60,000 nucleotides of DNA from Branchiostoma floridae (taxonomy: Eukaryota; Chordata; Leptocardii; Amphioxiformes; Branchiostomatidae): positions 18,469,534 to 18,529,533 of the forward strand of contig NC_049982.1 in assembly GCF_000003815.2 (NCBI RefSeq), in the 5' to 3' direction. Of this stretch, positions 1-29,721 are shown one piece after another (position 1 is the first letter of the stretch; each line of letters begins with the position of its first letter). A model generated the notes under the pieces. The model was not told where the DNA came from and searched no databases. It saw nothing but the letters and a program-made list of their open reading frames with translations. Both the position numbers and the translations under genes were made by a program.

Positions 1-3000
1 TTCAAATATCAAGTTTGATTCAAAACCCCATCAGCCTCAACACACCACAATAAAGCTTAAAGGGTAAATGACCTGAATGTGATGCATGAATGATATCAAA
101 TGACTGAAACGTTTCGACCTTAAATATCTATTGACATCAGAATGATATGACTGTAGGCAATACACATCAGAGTATGAATAATTTATGGTACAGTTGGTAA
201 TGTCTGAAGGAGATATAGGGGCTGTACAGACTAATTTGACTCTAGCATGCAACAACGCTTATCCCACACCTTTCTGTACCCAAGGGATTTATAAGGACAG
301 TTAGACATAGCTCCACTGTCTTTGTGAGACAGACAGAAAGGTGAAAGTTTCATTTTGGGAATTGGATTTTTTTCAGCAGACTAATTGTATTCAACTTCAA
401 GATATAAAACCACCTTTCCTACTTCGAGCTACAAAAATTTTCTGAAGACTGGGCTAAAACACATTTATGACAGTTTTTACCATAGTCTAAACTGCTCGAG
501 AAGACCACTTGGGCCTTATATGGACAAAATTCTCAACGCTCGATTGTGCGATGCCACGCAGTGGGAATAAAATCTATTTCTAACTTGAGGGATGGTCCAA
601 TTGGGCAGATGGTCCTTATGTACAAGTGGTCACTTGTATATAAGTTGCATAATGTAAAGCTGGGTTTAACTGCATTTACAAGATATAATCAGTAATTGAC
701 TGCACCGGATGAGTGTTTTTTTACACAAATGGTCTACAGGTGTTGAGAAATATGTGCATATACATCAAGGTAGTTTCATTACAGAAAACCTCCATGCACT
801 GCTGGCTAGTGCTGCTTACACCTGCTCCTCTAACTTTCTGTGGGGACATAAGAACTCATTTTCCCCTTGTTGAGTTTGAACAAAAGCTGCAACTCTGGCT
901 ATTGAGTTTCCTCACATAACTGAATTACCTGCTGGTACACAAACATCATTAGCATGGAAAAGTCTTTTGTTGGTTTTAGCAAGGAGTTAACTAATGGTGA
1001 GAAGTCGCCTACAGAAATGGTGATTGTCCCACTGACGTACTAGTAGGCTTCTGGCTGCACAAGTCTTCTTCTTCCATAGAAATATTGTACATGTAAATTA
1101 TAATGACTGAACTTTTAATTAAACTGTATGCCAATGCTATTTGGGGATACATCTTTATGGCTGTGCCAAAGCATTGTGAAAGTACATCTGTACTGTAATC
1201 ATTTTCAAAGTCATATATTATAGGTCATCGTGACATTCTGTTGTCTTCGAGATGGAATGAATGGAAAAAAAATGAATACTATATAATTATAGATAAATAG
1301 TGTTGATCGGGTCAGTACACTACTCAAAGTTAATTTAACAAGTGTCAGAAATTAATTGAGTTTTCAGTTAACATAGGATAGGATGCAACATCTGCCACAT
1401 TATAGATTTACTAGGCAATGATTCCCAGTGTTCAGTCAAGGTCTGGCTCAACCCATTAATTTCGAATTTGGACAAATTTGTGCATACACTTGGGGCGTTA
1501 TCTTGCAGACAATTTGCAAACTGCACAAAGGGCTAATTCTAAATCGTGTCATGGCAACAGAACGCTGCTGAAACTATGCCTGAGAATTTAACCTACACAG
1601 ACTGCAGGTCTGCCTAACGGTTAAATAAATCAATAAAAATCTAACGTACGCACACTACTTTGTCAAACTTATCGATGCCTGATCTATGACACACAAAGCA
1701 ACGGTACTAACAGCTAGAAACAATGTGAGTAACTGCAATCGCTGTAAACGAGCGATGTAAAGGGATGAGGAAACTGTTAGCTGTGCACAGCTTCCATTAC
1801 AAAAATCATGTGTACTTGCATCAAGGTCTTTCATTTTGGCTGCTACCGCATTTTTTGACCAATGTGACTTCCTCTGAAGTTGTCATCACTCACTTATTCC
1901 CCATTAAAAAGCCCATAAAAAGGATGACAACTAAAATCATGATACAGTAGTGACTTTTAGTTTGTATCTGTTGACTGTATCTGTTCAACATGTTTATAAG
2001 AAAAAGATATGCTTGTATAAGTGACAGACCTGTACTTAAAGAAGTGTGGCAAAAATGTGAAATTAAGTCACCATTCATTAATTCATTACCCTGCTGCACA
2101 GCAATAAACTACATGGATGTTTTACTTTTTACATCCACGTTTGAATACGCTTTTAACGTTAAGTATTGGGCAGTTAATACTTCTTGCTAACAAATTAATC
2201 CAGCAGACATTTTGAATTCAAGTGAACAACGTTACTTGGATTAGTCTGCCACATTGGTAGAGCTAACCCTTCATTCAAATTGGTCTGCGTACTGAGCAAA
2301 AACAAGCCCAGACTAGTCATATTAAAGAAGTACATGTAACGTTATATTACTAGCAGTTGATATTGTTTATGAACCAGAGTCTCAGATGCTGATAAAAATG
2401 GCAACAAATGATGATGAAAAGGAAAGCGGTTTATCATTTGAACCAAAAAAGAGATATGAAATGTTCTCACTGTACCACACTGGCGTGAAAGCCCCATTCA
2501 AAAACATACAAAATTACATGAAATCCTCAAGAAATCTGTAATTACTTGGCTTTAAACGTGTTAACAGGTGGTCTGTATTAAAAGGTAATAAAAACAAGTG
2601 ACCGTAGGTAACATAGTCTGTGACGTCGGTCTGGTATATGTTGGTTGTTTTGTCTTCTTTGGTGTGTGACGTTGTGCTTATATCCTATATGATTCTTTTC
2701 ATGGTGTTAGATATATCGTTGTATCTAAAGTTGCCTAATATTTCTGTGTCATGTGAATCTTACTAAACAGGTATGGATTGTGAGATAACATGTGGCCAAA
2801 GTCAAAAAGATATGGTGACGATAAGTTACCGGATGGTCTACTCTAATACACAGGCACATTCACACACAGACACACCTACAAGACCGACAGGCAGACTGAC
2901 AAACGCACCAAGTATTAACATGTTTCTGTTATGGACGTAATAAGTATGAAGCACGGAATAGGACCTTGATGTTTCTTAGTCGAAGTCCGGGAATATAATA

Positions 3001-3276
3001 TGGCTAAACTTCATTTGGGACGAGAATTCTTACACGCTTCATTGCAAACGGCGACAGGAGGTATTTGATTGACAGGGTCATTAGTGGAACATTAGATGTC
3101 GGTTCCCATGTCCCACATACGATAACACACAGCTGTTGATGATGAACTGTGCGATAAGTTTTTAACTAGTGTGAAGCCATAAGGTAGCATGACACAGTGT
3201 TAATGGGTGAATCCCGGGGTCCATGATGCTGGTACATAAAGTAGTACGGATAAACTTGTTGAATAAGAGGTAGAAA
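1..3276. other. intergenic, nothing recognised
   Basis: AT-rich sequence with only short open frames on either strand that lack codon bias, conserved motifs or paired splice sites. A few isolated donor-like sequences occur (for example minus strand near 926) but none bounds a convincing coding exon. It may be intron or upstream sequence of the gene whose putative promoter lies at 4648-5151. Confidence 0.5.
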
Positions 3277-4070
3277 GCAAACGCGCGTAAAATTCTTGCA
3301 CATATCGCGCATCTGCTTAACTATACCCAATTACCTCAACGGGCACCATATGCAGACATGGGCCAATACACTGTGAAACGTACAATTTGCAGGGGTGATT
3401 TCTGAAATTATTACATACATAATAAAAACAGCTGCCGAAAAAATTAAACACCTTGCATCATCGTCCAACTATGTGTAGAGAACCTGCCAAACCACAAACG
3501 TATGCGACAACGGGAACATGCAGATATAGATGCGAACGCGCGTTACATTGACGACCAGAGAACATCACGCATCTGCTTGCAATATCTCAATTACAGCATG
3601 ACCCATATACAGGGGATCTGGACTAATACACCGAAAGATGAACATTTTGTAGGGGTGTTATTTTTATTGCGTCCCTAATAAAACCAACTGCCGCAAAAAC
3701 AACCAAAAAAAACAACGTGCATCATCGTCAACCTCAGTGCAGATGACCTGCCAAACAACGTACGTATGCGACAACGGGAACATGCAGATACCGATGCGAA
3801 CGCGAATAACTTTGACGATCAGGTAACACCACGCATCTGCTTGACAAATTCCAACGTACCATGACCCACATACAGAGGATCTGGACCAAAACACCGCAAG
3901 ACGAACAAATTGTAGGGGTGTTATTTTTATAAAATCCATAATAAAACCACCTGCCGCAAAAAAAAGTTCACGTGCATCATCGTCAACCTCAGTACAAAGG
4001 ACCTGCCAAACCACATAGAATTCAGACAACGGGAACATACAGATACAGCTGCGAACGCGCGTAAACGTGA
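3277..4070. repeat. tandem satellite, ~255-264 bp period, three units plus partial
   Basis: The motif GCGAACGCGCGT or a variant recurs at 3277, 3532, 3796 and 4051, giving periods of 255, 264 and 255 bp. Within each unit the same landmarks return in order: CATCTGCTT, AGGGGTG, AATAAAA, GCATCATCGTC, CCTGCCAAAC and CGGGAACAT. A 147-aa minus-strand open frame crosses it (3664-4107), but its internal protein repeat follows the DNA repeat and matches no family I know, so I read this as satellite, not a gene. Confidence 0.85.
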
Positions 4071-4647
4071 CAAAACTAAAAGTCTGTCGACCAGAGGGTC
4101 TGGTCACAGACTAATTAAAACAGAGTTATCACTCCTAAATTTCCATCTCGGGTATAGGGTACAATGATGACATTTTACTCAGTTTGCTTATTTCTCTAAC
4201 AAATCCCTTTCTCGAATTTTTCATTTTTAAAATTTCTAGATCTTTTGAGATAGATTTTTCAGATGTTTAAAGCTTTAACTATTCACATCAGACCAGACCA
4301 GATCATATCAGTCGGTGCAAGGTTATATAACCTCTTTGGTTGGGGTTTAAACGTTACAATAATTAAGTGTCCCCAGCACAAACAACCTTGTCTTTCCTTT
4401 ATTTTTCCATTCAAAGCTTTCTAGTTTGAATGAGATCATCGTAATATCCTCTGAGGCTTGTTGGGATTCCCTGGACGCCTGTCTTGTAAAGGTTATGGTT
4501 TATCCATTACAAAAACCCCGTCCCTGGGGGATTAGAGCACACGAACACCCGGGCTTGTGGACCTTGTCCCGAGCTTTGTGCGACCATAGACGCCACGGCA
4601 GCCTGTTCGCCCCCCACCCCCTTAAGGAATGATATTTCCTGCCTTAC

Positions 4648-4895
4648 CTGAGGAAATTGTGCTCTGTCCACCGGCCCAGCCGAATATCCACAAGATGAGA
4701 AAGACGTGAGGCAGTCCACGTAACGTTAGATAGGGAAACATTTCAGCTTCTCAGGTGGCAAAAACGTTCGGGAAATCTTCCGAAGGCGTCTCTCAGATAG
4801 CGGTCTCTTTCTTCAACATGACGCGAATTTCTCCACACTTTTTCTGGCGTGAACGTTACGTGCTTAACTCATACCGCGGCGCCATCTTGTTCCGT
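4648..4895 (-). other. candidate first (5' UTR) exon of a gene running off the left edge
   Basis: A consensus donor, CTCAG followed by GTAAGG, ends a GC-rich minus-strand segment at 4648. Upstream in the same orientation lies AAGATGGCGCCG, a YY1-like initiator or downstream element common in first exons, which also opens a 9-codon upstream ORF (MAPRYELST, stop). No ATG-led coding frame crosses the donor. The rest of this gene was not found inside the window, so it would lie left of position 1 or in very short exons. Confidence 0.4.
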
Positions 4896-5039
4896 GTACT
4901 TGTACGTTGGTGGTTGTGACTCTAGAGGCGTGGTTGTTTAGCGTGGTTCACCGGGAGACAGGGGCAAACACAGCCGCTAGCATTCCTGCCGTCTCGCGTA
5001 ACGCCGCCATTCACAAACATACGGGCAGATGGTGGGCTA

Positions 5040-5170
5040 ACGTCTTAGAATAGGCTCCGCCTACTTTTCCTTTTATGGTAATCACTCCGCCTGTATAACC
5101 TTATTTGGTTAAAAATATGTTGATTGACTCCGCCTGTATTTCCTTATTTGGTTAACACTCCGCCTACTGA
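5040..5170 (-). promoter_or_regulatory. cluster of three CArG boxes (SRF-site consensus)
   Basis: Three perfect CC(A/T)6GG sites occur in about 80 bp: CCTTTTATGG at 5069-5078, CCTTATTTGG at 5099-5108 and CCTTATTTGG at 5142-5151. They alternate with copies of CTCCGCC (the complement of GGCGGAG, Sp1-like). The block sits 170-260 bp upstream of the ATGGCG element of the minus-strand first exon candidate, the usual position of serum response factor sites in immediate-early and actin-cytoskeletal promoters. Function is inferred from motif and placement only. Confidence 0.55.
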
Positions 5171-5950
5171 CCCGAATGGGCCAAGCGCTAGTTTTTAAAA
5201 TATCAGGCCCGATACCATAAGACCAAATCTTTTATATATTTCAATGGGATAACGTGATCAAATCACAACGTTTTGGTGATTTTTTTTGGGTGTTATTTTA
5301 TGCACAATACTGGAAGCAAGAAAAATCCTAATCCAAAAGTTCAACCAATGAGGTCCTTGGTTCAACTTAATAGGTCAAAAGTGCCTCCTGGCGTCAGACG
5401 TGAAAACAACACCACAAGGATAATTACTTCACACTCGGGATATAGAATTTTAAAAACCTAGTTTGAAATACACGTTTAGTACAAATAGTATGCATCCTTA
5501 CTTTTCTTTACCTGCTCATGATTGATAAAAAAGAAAAATTATCTATCTTAATAATTTTAGACATTTGTAACGTTATCATTTGATGTAGATAACAGTTAGT
5601 TCAATGAAAAGTTTGGCAAATAAAAAGGTCTAAAATACAGATTTAGGTTTGAAACATGAAGACCTCCATGACAATGGTCAAATTTAGTGTGGACAGAGCA
5701 GGAGGTTTAAATTTGAGACAAAGATGCTCTCTGACCTTCTTATCCAGTTTACTTTAATAACGTTACCTTGAAAACAATGTTTGTAAAGGGCATTGTTGAG
5801 AAAAATACTCCTGCCCTAACTTAGATAATAAAATAAAATAAATCATTCAACAATCACCTGACATCAGTCAGACTTTCATCCATCATATGGAATAGTAATA
5901 ACAATACAAAAACTCTACGGCAACAAAGGTTATCATGCAATGTGAATTGC
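5152..5950. other. intergenic, nothing recognised
   Basis: AT-rich spacer between the CArG cluster and the likely 3' end of HIPK. No coding exon, RNA gene or clear repeat seen. Confidence 0.5.
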
Positions 5951-5956
5951 TTTATT
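5951..5956 (-). terminator. candidate HIPK poly(A) signal
   Basis: Minus-strand AATAAA, about 4.1 kb past the HIPK stop codon. Another AATAAA lies near 7175, so a shorter 3' UTR is equally possible. Long 3' UTRs are usual for HIPK genes. No transcript evidence is available. Confidence 0.3.
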
Positions 5957-8900
5957 AATAATCTTCCCGTATCACCAAACTGTACACTATTTCTACAGCA
6001 CTTCCTTCAAAAACGTATTAATCCGCCAGAGTAAAATAGTTCACGTCATCTCGCACAAAGTCTCTTCTACGGTAAAATACTCGTATTGCACACGATTAGA
6101 TAATTGTACAGAGTTAGACACAGTCGCATGTACAAATGGTAGGCTATATCACCGCATTGTTACAGGGAAAATTCACAACCAATGTCTCTGTTAGATACCA
6201 TGATCCACACTGACACCCCAATTATCCACAATGGCATGTTGTGGTTGTACTGGTTGGCTGTATTTGGTCATTGGACTATGCAAGTGCATTTGAACATGGG
6301 GTATGTCAGGAAACATAGACATAGCTTTCTCTATGCCTTGTTCCTGGCCAACCAGTGAGATTTTGGTGACCTGGAGTTGGATGAGGGGTGTACAGAATGA
6401 ACCATACTGCTGACAGAAGACATTGTTCACAAGGCATTGAGGGCTGGGTATAAAGATACCACAAGTGCATAATTGTTAATAGCAAAATGCAGCAAGTCCT
6501 TTACCACTAACCTATTCCCGGCTGGTTACCGGGTTCTTTACAGATCTCTATTGCTAGTTGTTGTCACATGGATGCAACATTGTTCAGTTGTCACTTCAGA
6601 TACACTGAGAAACACCAAGATTAAAGGACTACATTTAAACTCAATCCATAGTCTATCTTCATACATATATGTAGTCTAGGTCATCTTTACTTCTTAGCCT
6701 ATACGCTATACATGTAATTAATAGCAACAATGCTCTGCAGTATCTTTGCTATTCTGGTACGACTAGCAATGATGTTTTGCTAATAAATCACAGTAAGTAA
6801 ACAACACCTAACAAGTAAACAATGGAATCCTTCCCAATTGGACACACGCAAAACAGCACACATTTTGGAGGAATCAACATGTCCAAGCATCACAAGCTGC
6901 CATGTATAGTAACACCACAACAATATCAATTGTACATTTGGGACACTGTCAATACCAAAGTCTACCACAATTACCACTTCCATGTCTTTGGCGAAAACGT
7001 ACTAACAATACAACAGTTAATACTACTTCAGTAATATGTTACAATGTCCATGGTCACCCCCACCAGCCTTGATTGACAGCTAAACCAAATGTTAGTTAGT
7101 GTGCATACAGTTCATATCCTTTAGATAGCAGCTGCTTGTGTAGTCTGGCACAAGCACAAGCACCACAGGAATACCTGTGTTTATTACAAGTCAGCAAGCA
7201 GCAAAGTGGGAGGGGGGCTACATCAGGTACACTTAGATCTCCATACATGTGACTTCACATTTACGAGGTAGAGTCTAGCCAAGATAATCTCCTTCAAAAC
7301 CGACAGAGAACACTGAAATAACAGTTTTGTTTTAAGAACTAAACACTTTGACATGGGGCAGTTTGGCAACTGTCGTTAGTATGTTAGACTACTGAGAAGG
7401 TTACAGCCAGCTACATGTGACATGTTGGTTGTCACTATCAACCAGAGCTGGAAATGAAGTTAATCCATGGAGCTGATACTTGTGATGCTTAATATGCTAT
7501 ATCAGGTAAATAAACCCGGTTTACTTTAATCTTACACTAATTTCTAGGCAACATTAAGTTTGACTACAGATCTCAATCCATCTACACATCGGTTAAGTTG
7601 GCAAGCACAGATGTACATTGTCTCTCCTACACAATTAGAAAGCTACAGACGTCACTCCCTGAAAACTTCTGTTGCTAAAGATACATGTATATTGCTTAGA
7701 AGGATCGGCCAACTGCCCTCACACAACTTTCTTACATCAACTGGGAATGGCTGTGGCAAAGGATAGAGGAACTGTCAAGTTTTAAACATTCCTCAAATAG
7801 GTTTGGCACAATTTTAAATGATTCTATTATGCACATGGTACTGTGGAGACATCTAGACGGTTCAGAATAATTTTCAACACTTGGGATGATATTAAAACGT
7901 AGGATAAAGTCATTAATTTTTGTACATTGCCAACTAAAATGTCTCCAAATAAAAACAACACATGCATTTCATTCATATCACTCTTTTCATATGTAAGGCA
8001 TTGCAGCCCATGATTCAAAACACATATCTTTCAATCCCAGTTGACCTTTATCTTTAAGCCTCACCCTTGGCCTGACCCTAATTATTACACATGTAGAGAT
8101 ATAAGGCAGTGTGCACATCATACAATACCCCTGAAGTTACGAGCATTAAATGCTAAGGTACAAATCAGCAGTGCATATGTTCATTTTGACATCAATGAAA
8201 CCTGAATACAGTAAATTGTGCTTTTGTGGCATACTGACTCCCCTTGTACAATTCTTGGTTTGGCCCCCTAAGCTTATGGTTAAAGCACCATAGACCAAAC
8301 CATTCCTATGTGAAGGGAGTGCAGTTAAAAACTCAAGTGCAAAGTGCAAATACATGAGGGATTAAAACATGTGTTCCACTTGACTGACACAAATGCTTGG
8401 TAGTGGTAAGGGATAAATATTATTACCACCATAAAATAGAGCACACCTAACTATAATTAACATCTAATATATGCACTTCAAATAGTTGGAAACACAAAAC
8501 ATGTACATGGTGAAACAATCAAACTTATTCTACCATCTATGTGCCACATAGCAGTGTGGTATGGTCCGTTATGTGCCTACATTTATGTATTGCAGAATAC
8601 CTGGAACATACCACCCCAGCAACAGGGGCATAGGACGATTCTACATATCTAGTTTGCTATAGCAGCACCGATATATGAGCCTATTACTATGTTACATCTC
8701 TGTATACTAACATTTCACAAGACCACCAAATTCCACATTGTTTAGATAAATATCTGTATCATACGATAGAATAAAAGCCAGATTAAAAGAAGCCTAGTGA
8801 TTGATATACCATGCAATACTCACTGGCCCCTCAGAAGTCAGTAAAAATCCATAAAATTTCCAAAAAACACTCACAACATTCTAGTATATATGCTACACTA

Positions 8901-10049
8901 TAGCCAGCAAAGATTAGTGTAATAAGACTCTAACATAACACTGATCTTTCTCACCCTGTCATGTCATGTTGGTACATCCCAGCAGACAGATAGTTATTAG
9001 GCATTACATAGATTCTACCATCATTGAGTAGGGAGGGGTGGGTTTCATGGAATGTGGCCACTTCCCACCCCTTCTCCACACCTAAAAATACAATATGGTC
9101 CACTTCAAAATGCTGTGGGGGTGGGAACAGAGGGGATAGTGAATTCATGACCACACCCCATCCATTACCCCCCAAAATGAGAATGATCCAATCCCAATGC
9201 ACTTCCAAAGTGAAGAGTACCACTTTCAGAGGTGATGAGATTGGTGCTCTTATAGTTATTTGAAGTGTACACAAGGTAAATACAGATCCATTACATTGTT
9301 AAAATTTCATCAATACCATTCCATAAAAATCACACACTTAAAACTCCGATGGACATTCAAATCTTTCTCTTTGCATAAAAGCCTGCATACTTGGTTAAAG
9401 TTCCTCTATTAATAAACATCTACAGTCCTATAATACTGTGGTTTGGCAATCAAGCACAATTATCCAATTTTTCTTTGTGCTATTATACATACAAAAGTTA
9501 ATGGCTTCTGGTCTTCGAGTTAGTCCCGTATCTACTTCAAACAACACTTACACATTCTTTATACATCTTGATCGTGCCTCAGCAGTCTAGTCTTCAAAGC
9601 AAACAACTCTGTACAAGGAACCTTTGGAGGCAATCATGAAAATTGTTTTTTCATCCAATACATACAACTTTGCATAAAATTCATATCCAAGTGTCACGGG
9701 TAGGTACTGGTTGCTAGCATTGTTACACAATATGTTGTAACTTCCTTTCGCAATGTAATTCACCTTGCTATGTTCCAAATTATCATTATCATATCCTTCC
9801 TTCCTCCTGCTCTCCTGACCTCTGCAGAATGACCTTTCCCCTCTGATCCCTTACCCTTCACCTTTACAATAGTGACCATCTCACATATATCATCACTTGA
9901 AACCATTCCTTGAAAGGTTAAAACATGACAAATACAAATGAACGTACAATGAACAAGCCAAGGCATGCACATGCGCACCAACCAGGCAAACCACCCGGTA
10001 CCATAACCAAGAAAATGTCCCTTGCCACAGGCAGACACCCCTCTGGCTG
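5957..10049 (-). other. probable HIPK 3' UTR
   Basis: The 4 kb downstream of the HIPK stop holds no supported coding exon on either strand. The longest open frames (for example 8951-9274 minus and 9024-9263 plus) overlap each other, look non-coding and match nothing known. The extent is inferred from candidate AATAAA signals only. Confidence 0.4.
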
Positions 10050-25934
<15,885 letters not shown>

Positions 25935-26071
25935 TTAATCAACCATCATGCCCTTTATGTAACACACAAATGGCCTTTGAGAAGATAATTCCTAACTATA
26001 GGAAAACATAATTTGACTTACACCTCAAGAGCATATTGTCTTAAGACTCTGATAATGAATTACAGTATATA

Positions 26072-27136
26072 ACGGGAGGGGGCCATACTTCGACAGCAGT
26101 TCTAGGTGGATACACATGGCTTTTGTCATTGTACATTTTACAGTGAACTCATCAAAAACAAGTTAAGATCTTGTATACATCCATATAACTGTGATTGAAG
26201 CTGTACAGATATATATTTTATTTAACGGTACTGTTCCGCACTGTACTTTGACAGCACACGAAACTTATGGCAAGTTTTCGGCTTGCGTCCTAGCAGAACG
26301 TTTCAACACAAAAAAGGGGTCCAAACACCGACATAGTAAAAACCAGACCATCGCCGTGCATTTTTAAACATCTTATAGTTATACAAATAGAATAGCATTA
26401 AAAGTTTTCATTATTATTTTTTTGTACCAAATATTGGTCATATTTTGTATTACGCGACTTATTCAAATACGGGGTGTTCAATTGTTAACCTCTCACGGTA
26501 AGACCAACTTGCCGCAAAACGGCAACGCATTGTTTATGTTGGACTGTGATGGCATTTTCGCTTTTTGGCTTCCTTGATTGCCTTTTCATCCTGTCTTTTG
26601 GCAGCAGCAATGGCTACAAGATTTTTTAGTCGGTAGGGATCGATTTTTCTTGAATGTTTGTCGCTCTATAGACGGGTTGACTAAGTTCATTGTGTTGAGC
26701 ATCGCTCGCCCGCCTTCGTGCGTGATAGTAAAATGGCGGGACCCCGACAGCGGTGAACATTGTGGCATCATTTTAGCTCCGTTTATCCAACCCAGTTAAA
26801 GGCAAGACACGTATTATTTTTCGGAAGGCTAATAAACATCATTTCTATGTGTGGTGGTATTTTTTTCACATGTCGTATTTTGCGAAGAATTATTCAAGAG
26901 TTTCCCGGGCCATGGTCTCGATACGTTCGCTCGTCAACTTGTACGGAAGGCGTCAATCGTTATCTGTGGGACTTGCTAACTTCGACACATACCCCGTCTT
27001 TGTAGTTATTTACAACAAGTTTTAGTCTACAGCTAGTTGTACTTCTCTTGTGCAGGCATCTATGCATTTCTCTGCAACAATGATTTTTAAAACCTGAGGA
27101 AATTTGGACCCCTGTCGAAGTATGGCCCCCTCCCGT
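26072..27136. mobile_element. inverted-repeat DNA transposon, family B
   Basis: Perfect 25-bp terminal inverted repeats, starting ACGGGAGGGGGCCATA, flanked on both sides by TA. The length is 1065 bp. A second inverted motif, GGGGTCCAAA, lies just inside the right end and again at about 26316, suggesting a rearranged left end. The longest internal frames (61-81 codons) are not transposase-like. The intact repeats suggest recent insertion or selection. Confidence 0.85.
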
Positions 27137-29721
27137 TACTAACCTTAATATGTAACAGATCAAGACAAAATTTTTCTGGAAACACATGAGCTAGAATCTA
27201 CTGTCCCTTCCTTACTGTAATCTTCTCCAGCTGAAGAAACCTGTTATCTGCCTATAAATTATGATTCACTTAGAGTTAGATCTAAAAGTATTGTCTCATT
27301 AACCTGTAATACGATGGGAGATTACAAGAAACATGAATTTCAAATCTTTAATCATAGCCTGCTTGGCTTCCAGCGTGCAAAATTACATGACATTGTAACA
27401 AATTTCCATTCCCTATGTTGGATTTTAAACACCTTCCTTTCTTCGGTAGCCTCAAGTAACAGTAAAAGGATCTGTTTGCTGGTTTATCACACGTCTTACA
27501 CAAGGAATTTGTCCTATGACAAAATGCTAGATGCTGGGACGAGAATGGGTGGGGTCAATGCCCCACTGATTGAGCCGCTGGATATACCAGCTCACCCAGC
27601 AGATTATGGCCTCTAGCCCTTCCTTTCCACATACCTCACAAGGAGAACACCAAATCCTGCTACCTCCACCCATCAGGGAACAAGGTACACAACAAATTAA
27701 CATCAAACATACTGACTGCTCGGCCTATTAGTCTAGATACTGGGACAGGCAAGTTAGGTCAATAACCTGCCAACAAATTCAGCCAGAGACAAACTAGAGT
27801 TAACAGGCAGCCTTTATCGCTCAGCCATGGCTAAGGCTATACCAGCAGAAATTAGGTACTGCATATTGTTGTTGTCAATCAGGCTACAGAGCATCCAAGA
27901 GCATGAAAACATCCTAATAATCTAGGACACAGCTTTATTTGGGCTTGGTGATATAGGAAATCTATGTGTACTCCCAAACAAAGTGATAAGGCCATTCCAA
28001 GACAGTTTACGAATGCTTTCCCTTTCCATTTTTCTATTGAGGATATCAGTTATACTGGACATATGGCTGCAGCCAGGTTTCATACTACCGGTATGTCCAT
28101 AATTCTAGTTCCAATAAATATACAATAAAGCCAAATGGCAGTCATCTGTGACATAATGTGCATAACATGACTTTGGCCATTACATGGAATAATTTCCACA
28201 ATTTGGGTAATGTTCTTCATCTGGGTTCTCCTTTACTTCAAAAAAGAAGAAAGAAAAACCAGTCGCTCTGATTGCTTGATGTCTTTTGATGATGATGTAT
28301 TCACGACCAGAACAAAGAACAGATAAAAACTCTTCAAACATTGTTATGGATATTTTTCCATGGTTTTTCTTGGTGTTTACCTGGCAAAAATACCATACTG
28401 CAAAATCAGGTAATTTAGACAGGGTTAGGCTTCTTTCTTGCTATGATTAATGTTGGATTATTTGACAGGGCATCACAGAAATCTTTAATGAATGTCCTTT
28501 TTTTTTCAAAATAACCGTTAACTAAATTTTCATCAAACCAGAACAAAATTGACAAATTTAATCTTAAAGTTGACACATTAACCAAACATTCGCATGTACC
28601 AGTCCTGTACTTCATGCACCTTAGTAGACATGGTGACAAAATATTTTCACATTTCTAAGGATGACACACAGAGCACAATGGCCTTTGGGACTGTCTGGAC
28701 ATGAAAGTTGAAAGCTACGTGCAATATGGGAAACATTACAGGATGGGGCTACGTGCAGACCAGCATATGCAACTGACATATCAAAAGGCTTCATGCATTC
28801 ATGACTATTCCATTCACAATTGATCAAAGGGTACATAAGTAAAATTTTCGGAGGAAAACGTTGGAAATACATTTTGTATATCTGTGGATTAAAAAAATCA
28901 ATTCGGGAAGGAATTATCAATTTTTTTTCAAAATGCCCCATCTTAGATCTGAACAAGTAGAAGCAATTAGAGAATCTGTTAATGATGATGATAATGATGA
29001 TAAAAATATAATGATGATGATAACACCTGCCACTTTTTACAATTTCTCAGAGTCTATCGGGAACAGGATAATACATACTGTTTGACCAAGTTTGTTTTCA
29101 AATATACCACCTGTAAATTGTTAAGTCCAAGGGCAATGTAGATCTACAATGTATGTGAATAATGGCAGAGAAATCGTAATTCTGCCACGATAATCCAAAC
29201 AATCATGAACAAATAGAGCCAATTTCTTCTACCATTTAACAAAGTGGGTAATCATGTTCCCATCTGTCAGCTAGAAAGCATGATGAGTCTTGGGTAGCTG
29301 TCATTCGTCTTTCTATTTCTGCTGGGCAAATTTTACACAATTTTCCTTATTATACACACATAATGAACAAGGTAATGACAAAATCGTCCATTCGTTCTGG
29401 CACTCTATGTGTACCCATTTAATCACAATTTGGTGTGTTTTTGATAAGAGGAAATTGTTTTCAGGCAGATTTTCCAAGAACAGCCAGAAAATGATTCAAG
29501 AACCAGAAAATATATATTGTATACTTGACGCTTGACATAAAATGTAAATGAAAATATCTGTGCTGTATCAAAATGTAGTACAGTACATACAAAAGATATG
29601 AGTTTCTTGTATGTTTCTTGAAGTTATTGTCAGGGCACAAATTAATCAACCCTCTTTATTCCCCACCCCCCTTAATTTCACTACTTAATGAAATACCTTA
29701 GCAAACAATATTGTTACATTT

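Noticed and set aside
3664-4107. 147-codon minus-strand frame with an internal peptide repeat
   Set aside because: The peptide repeat exactly follows the ~255-bp satellite unit; no start context, splice sites or known family.
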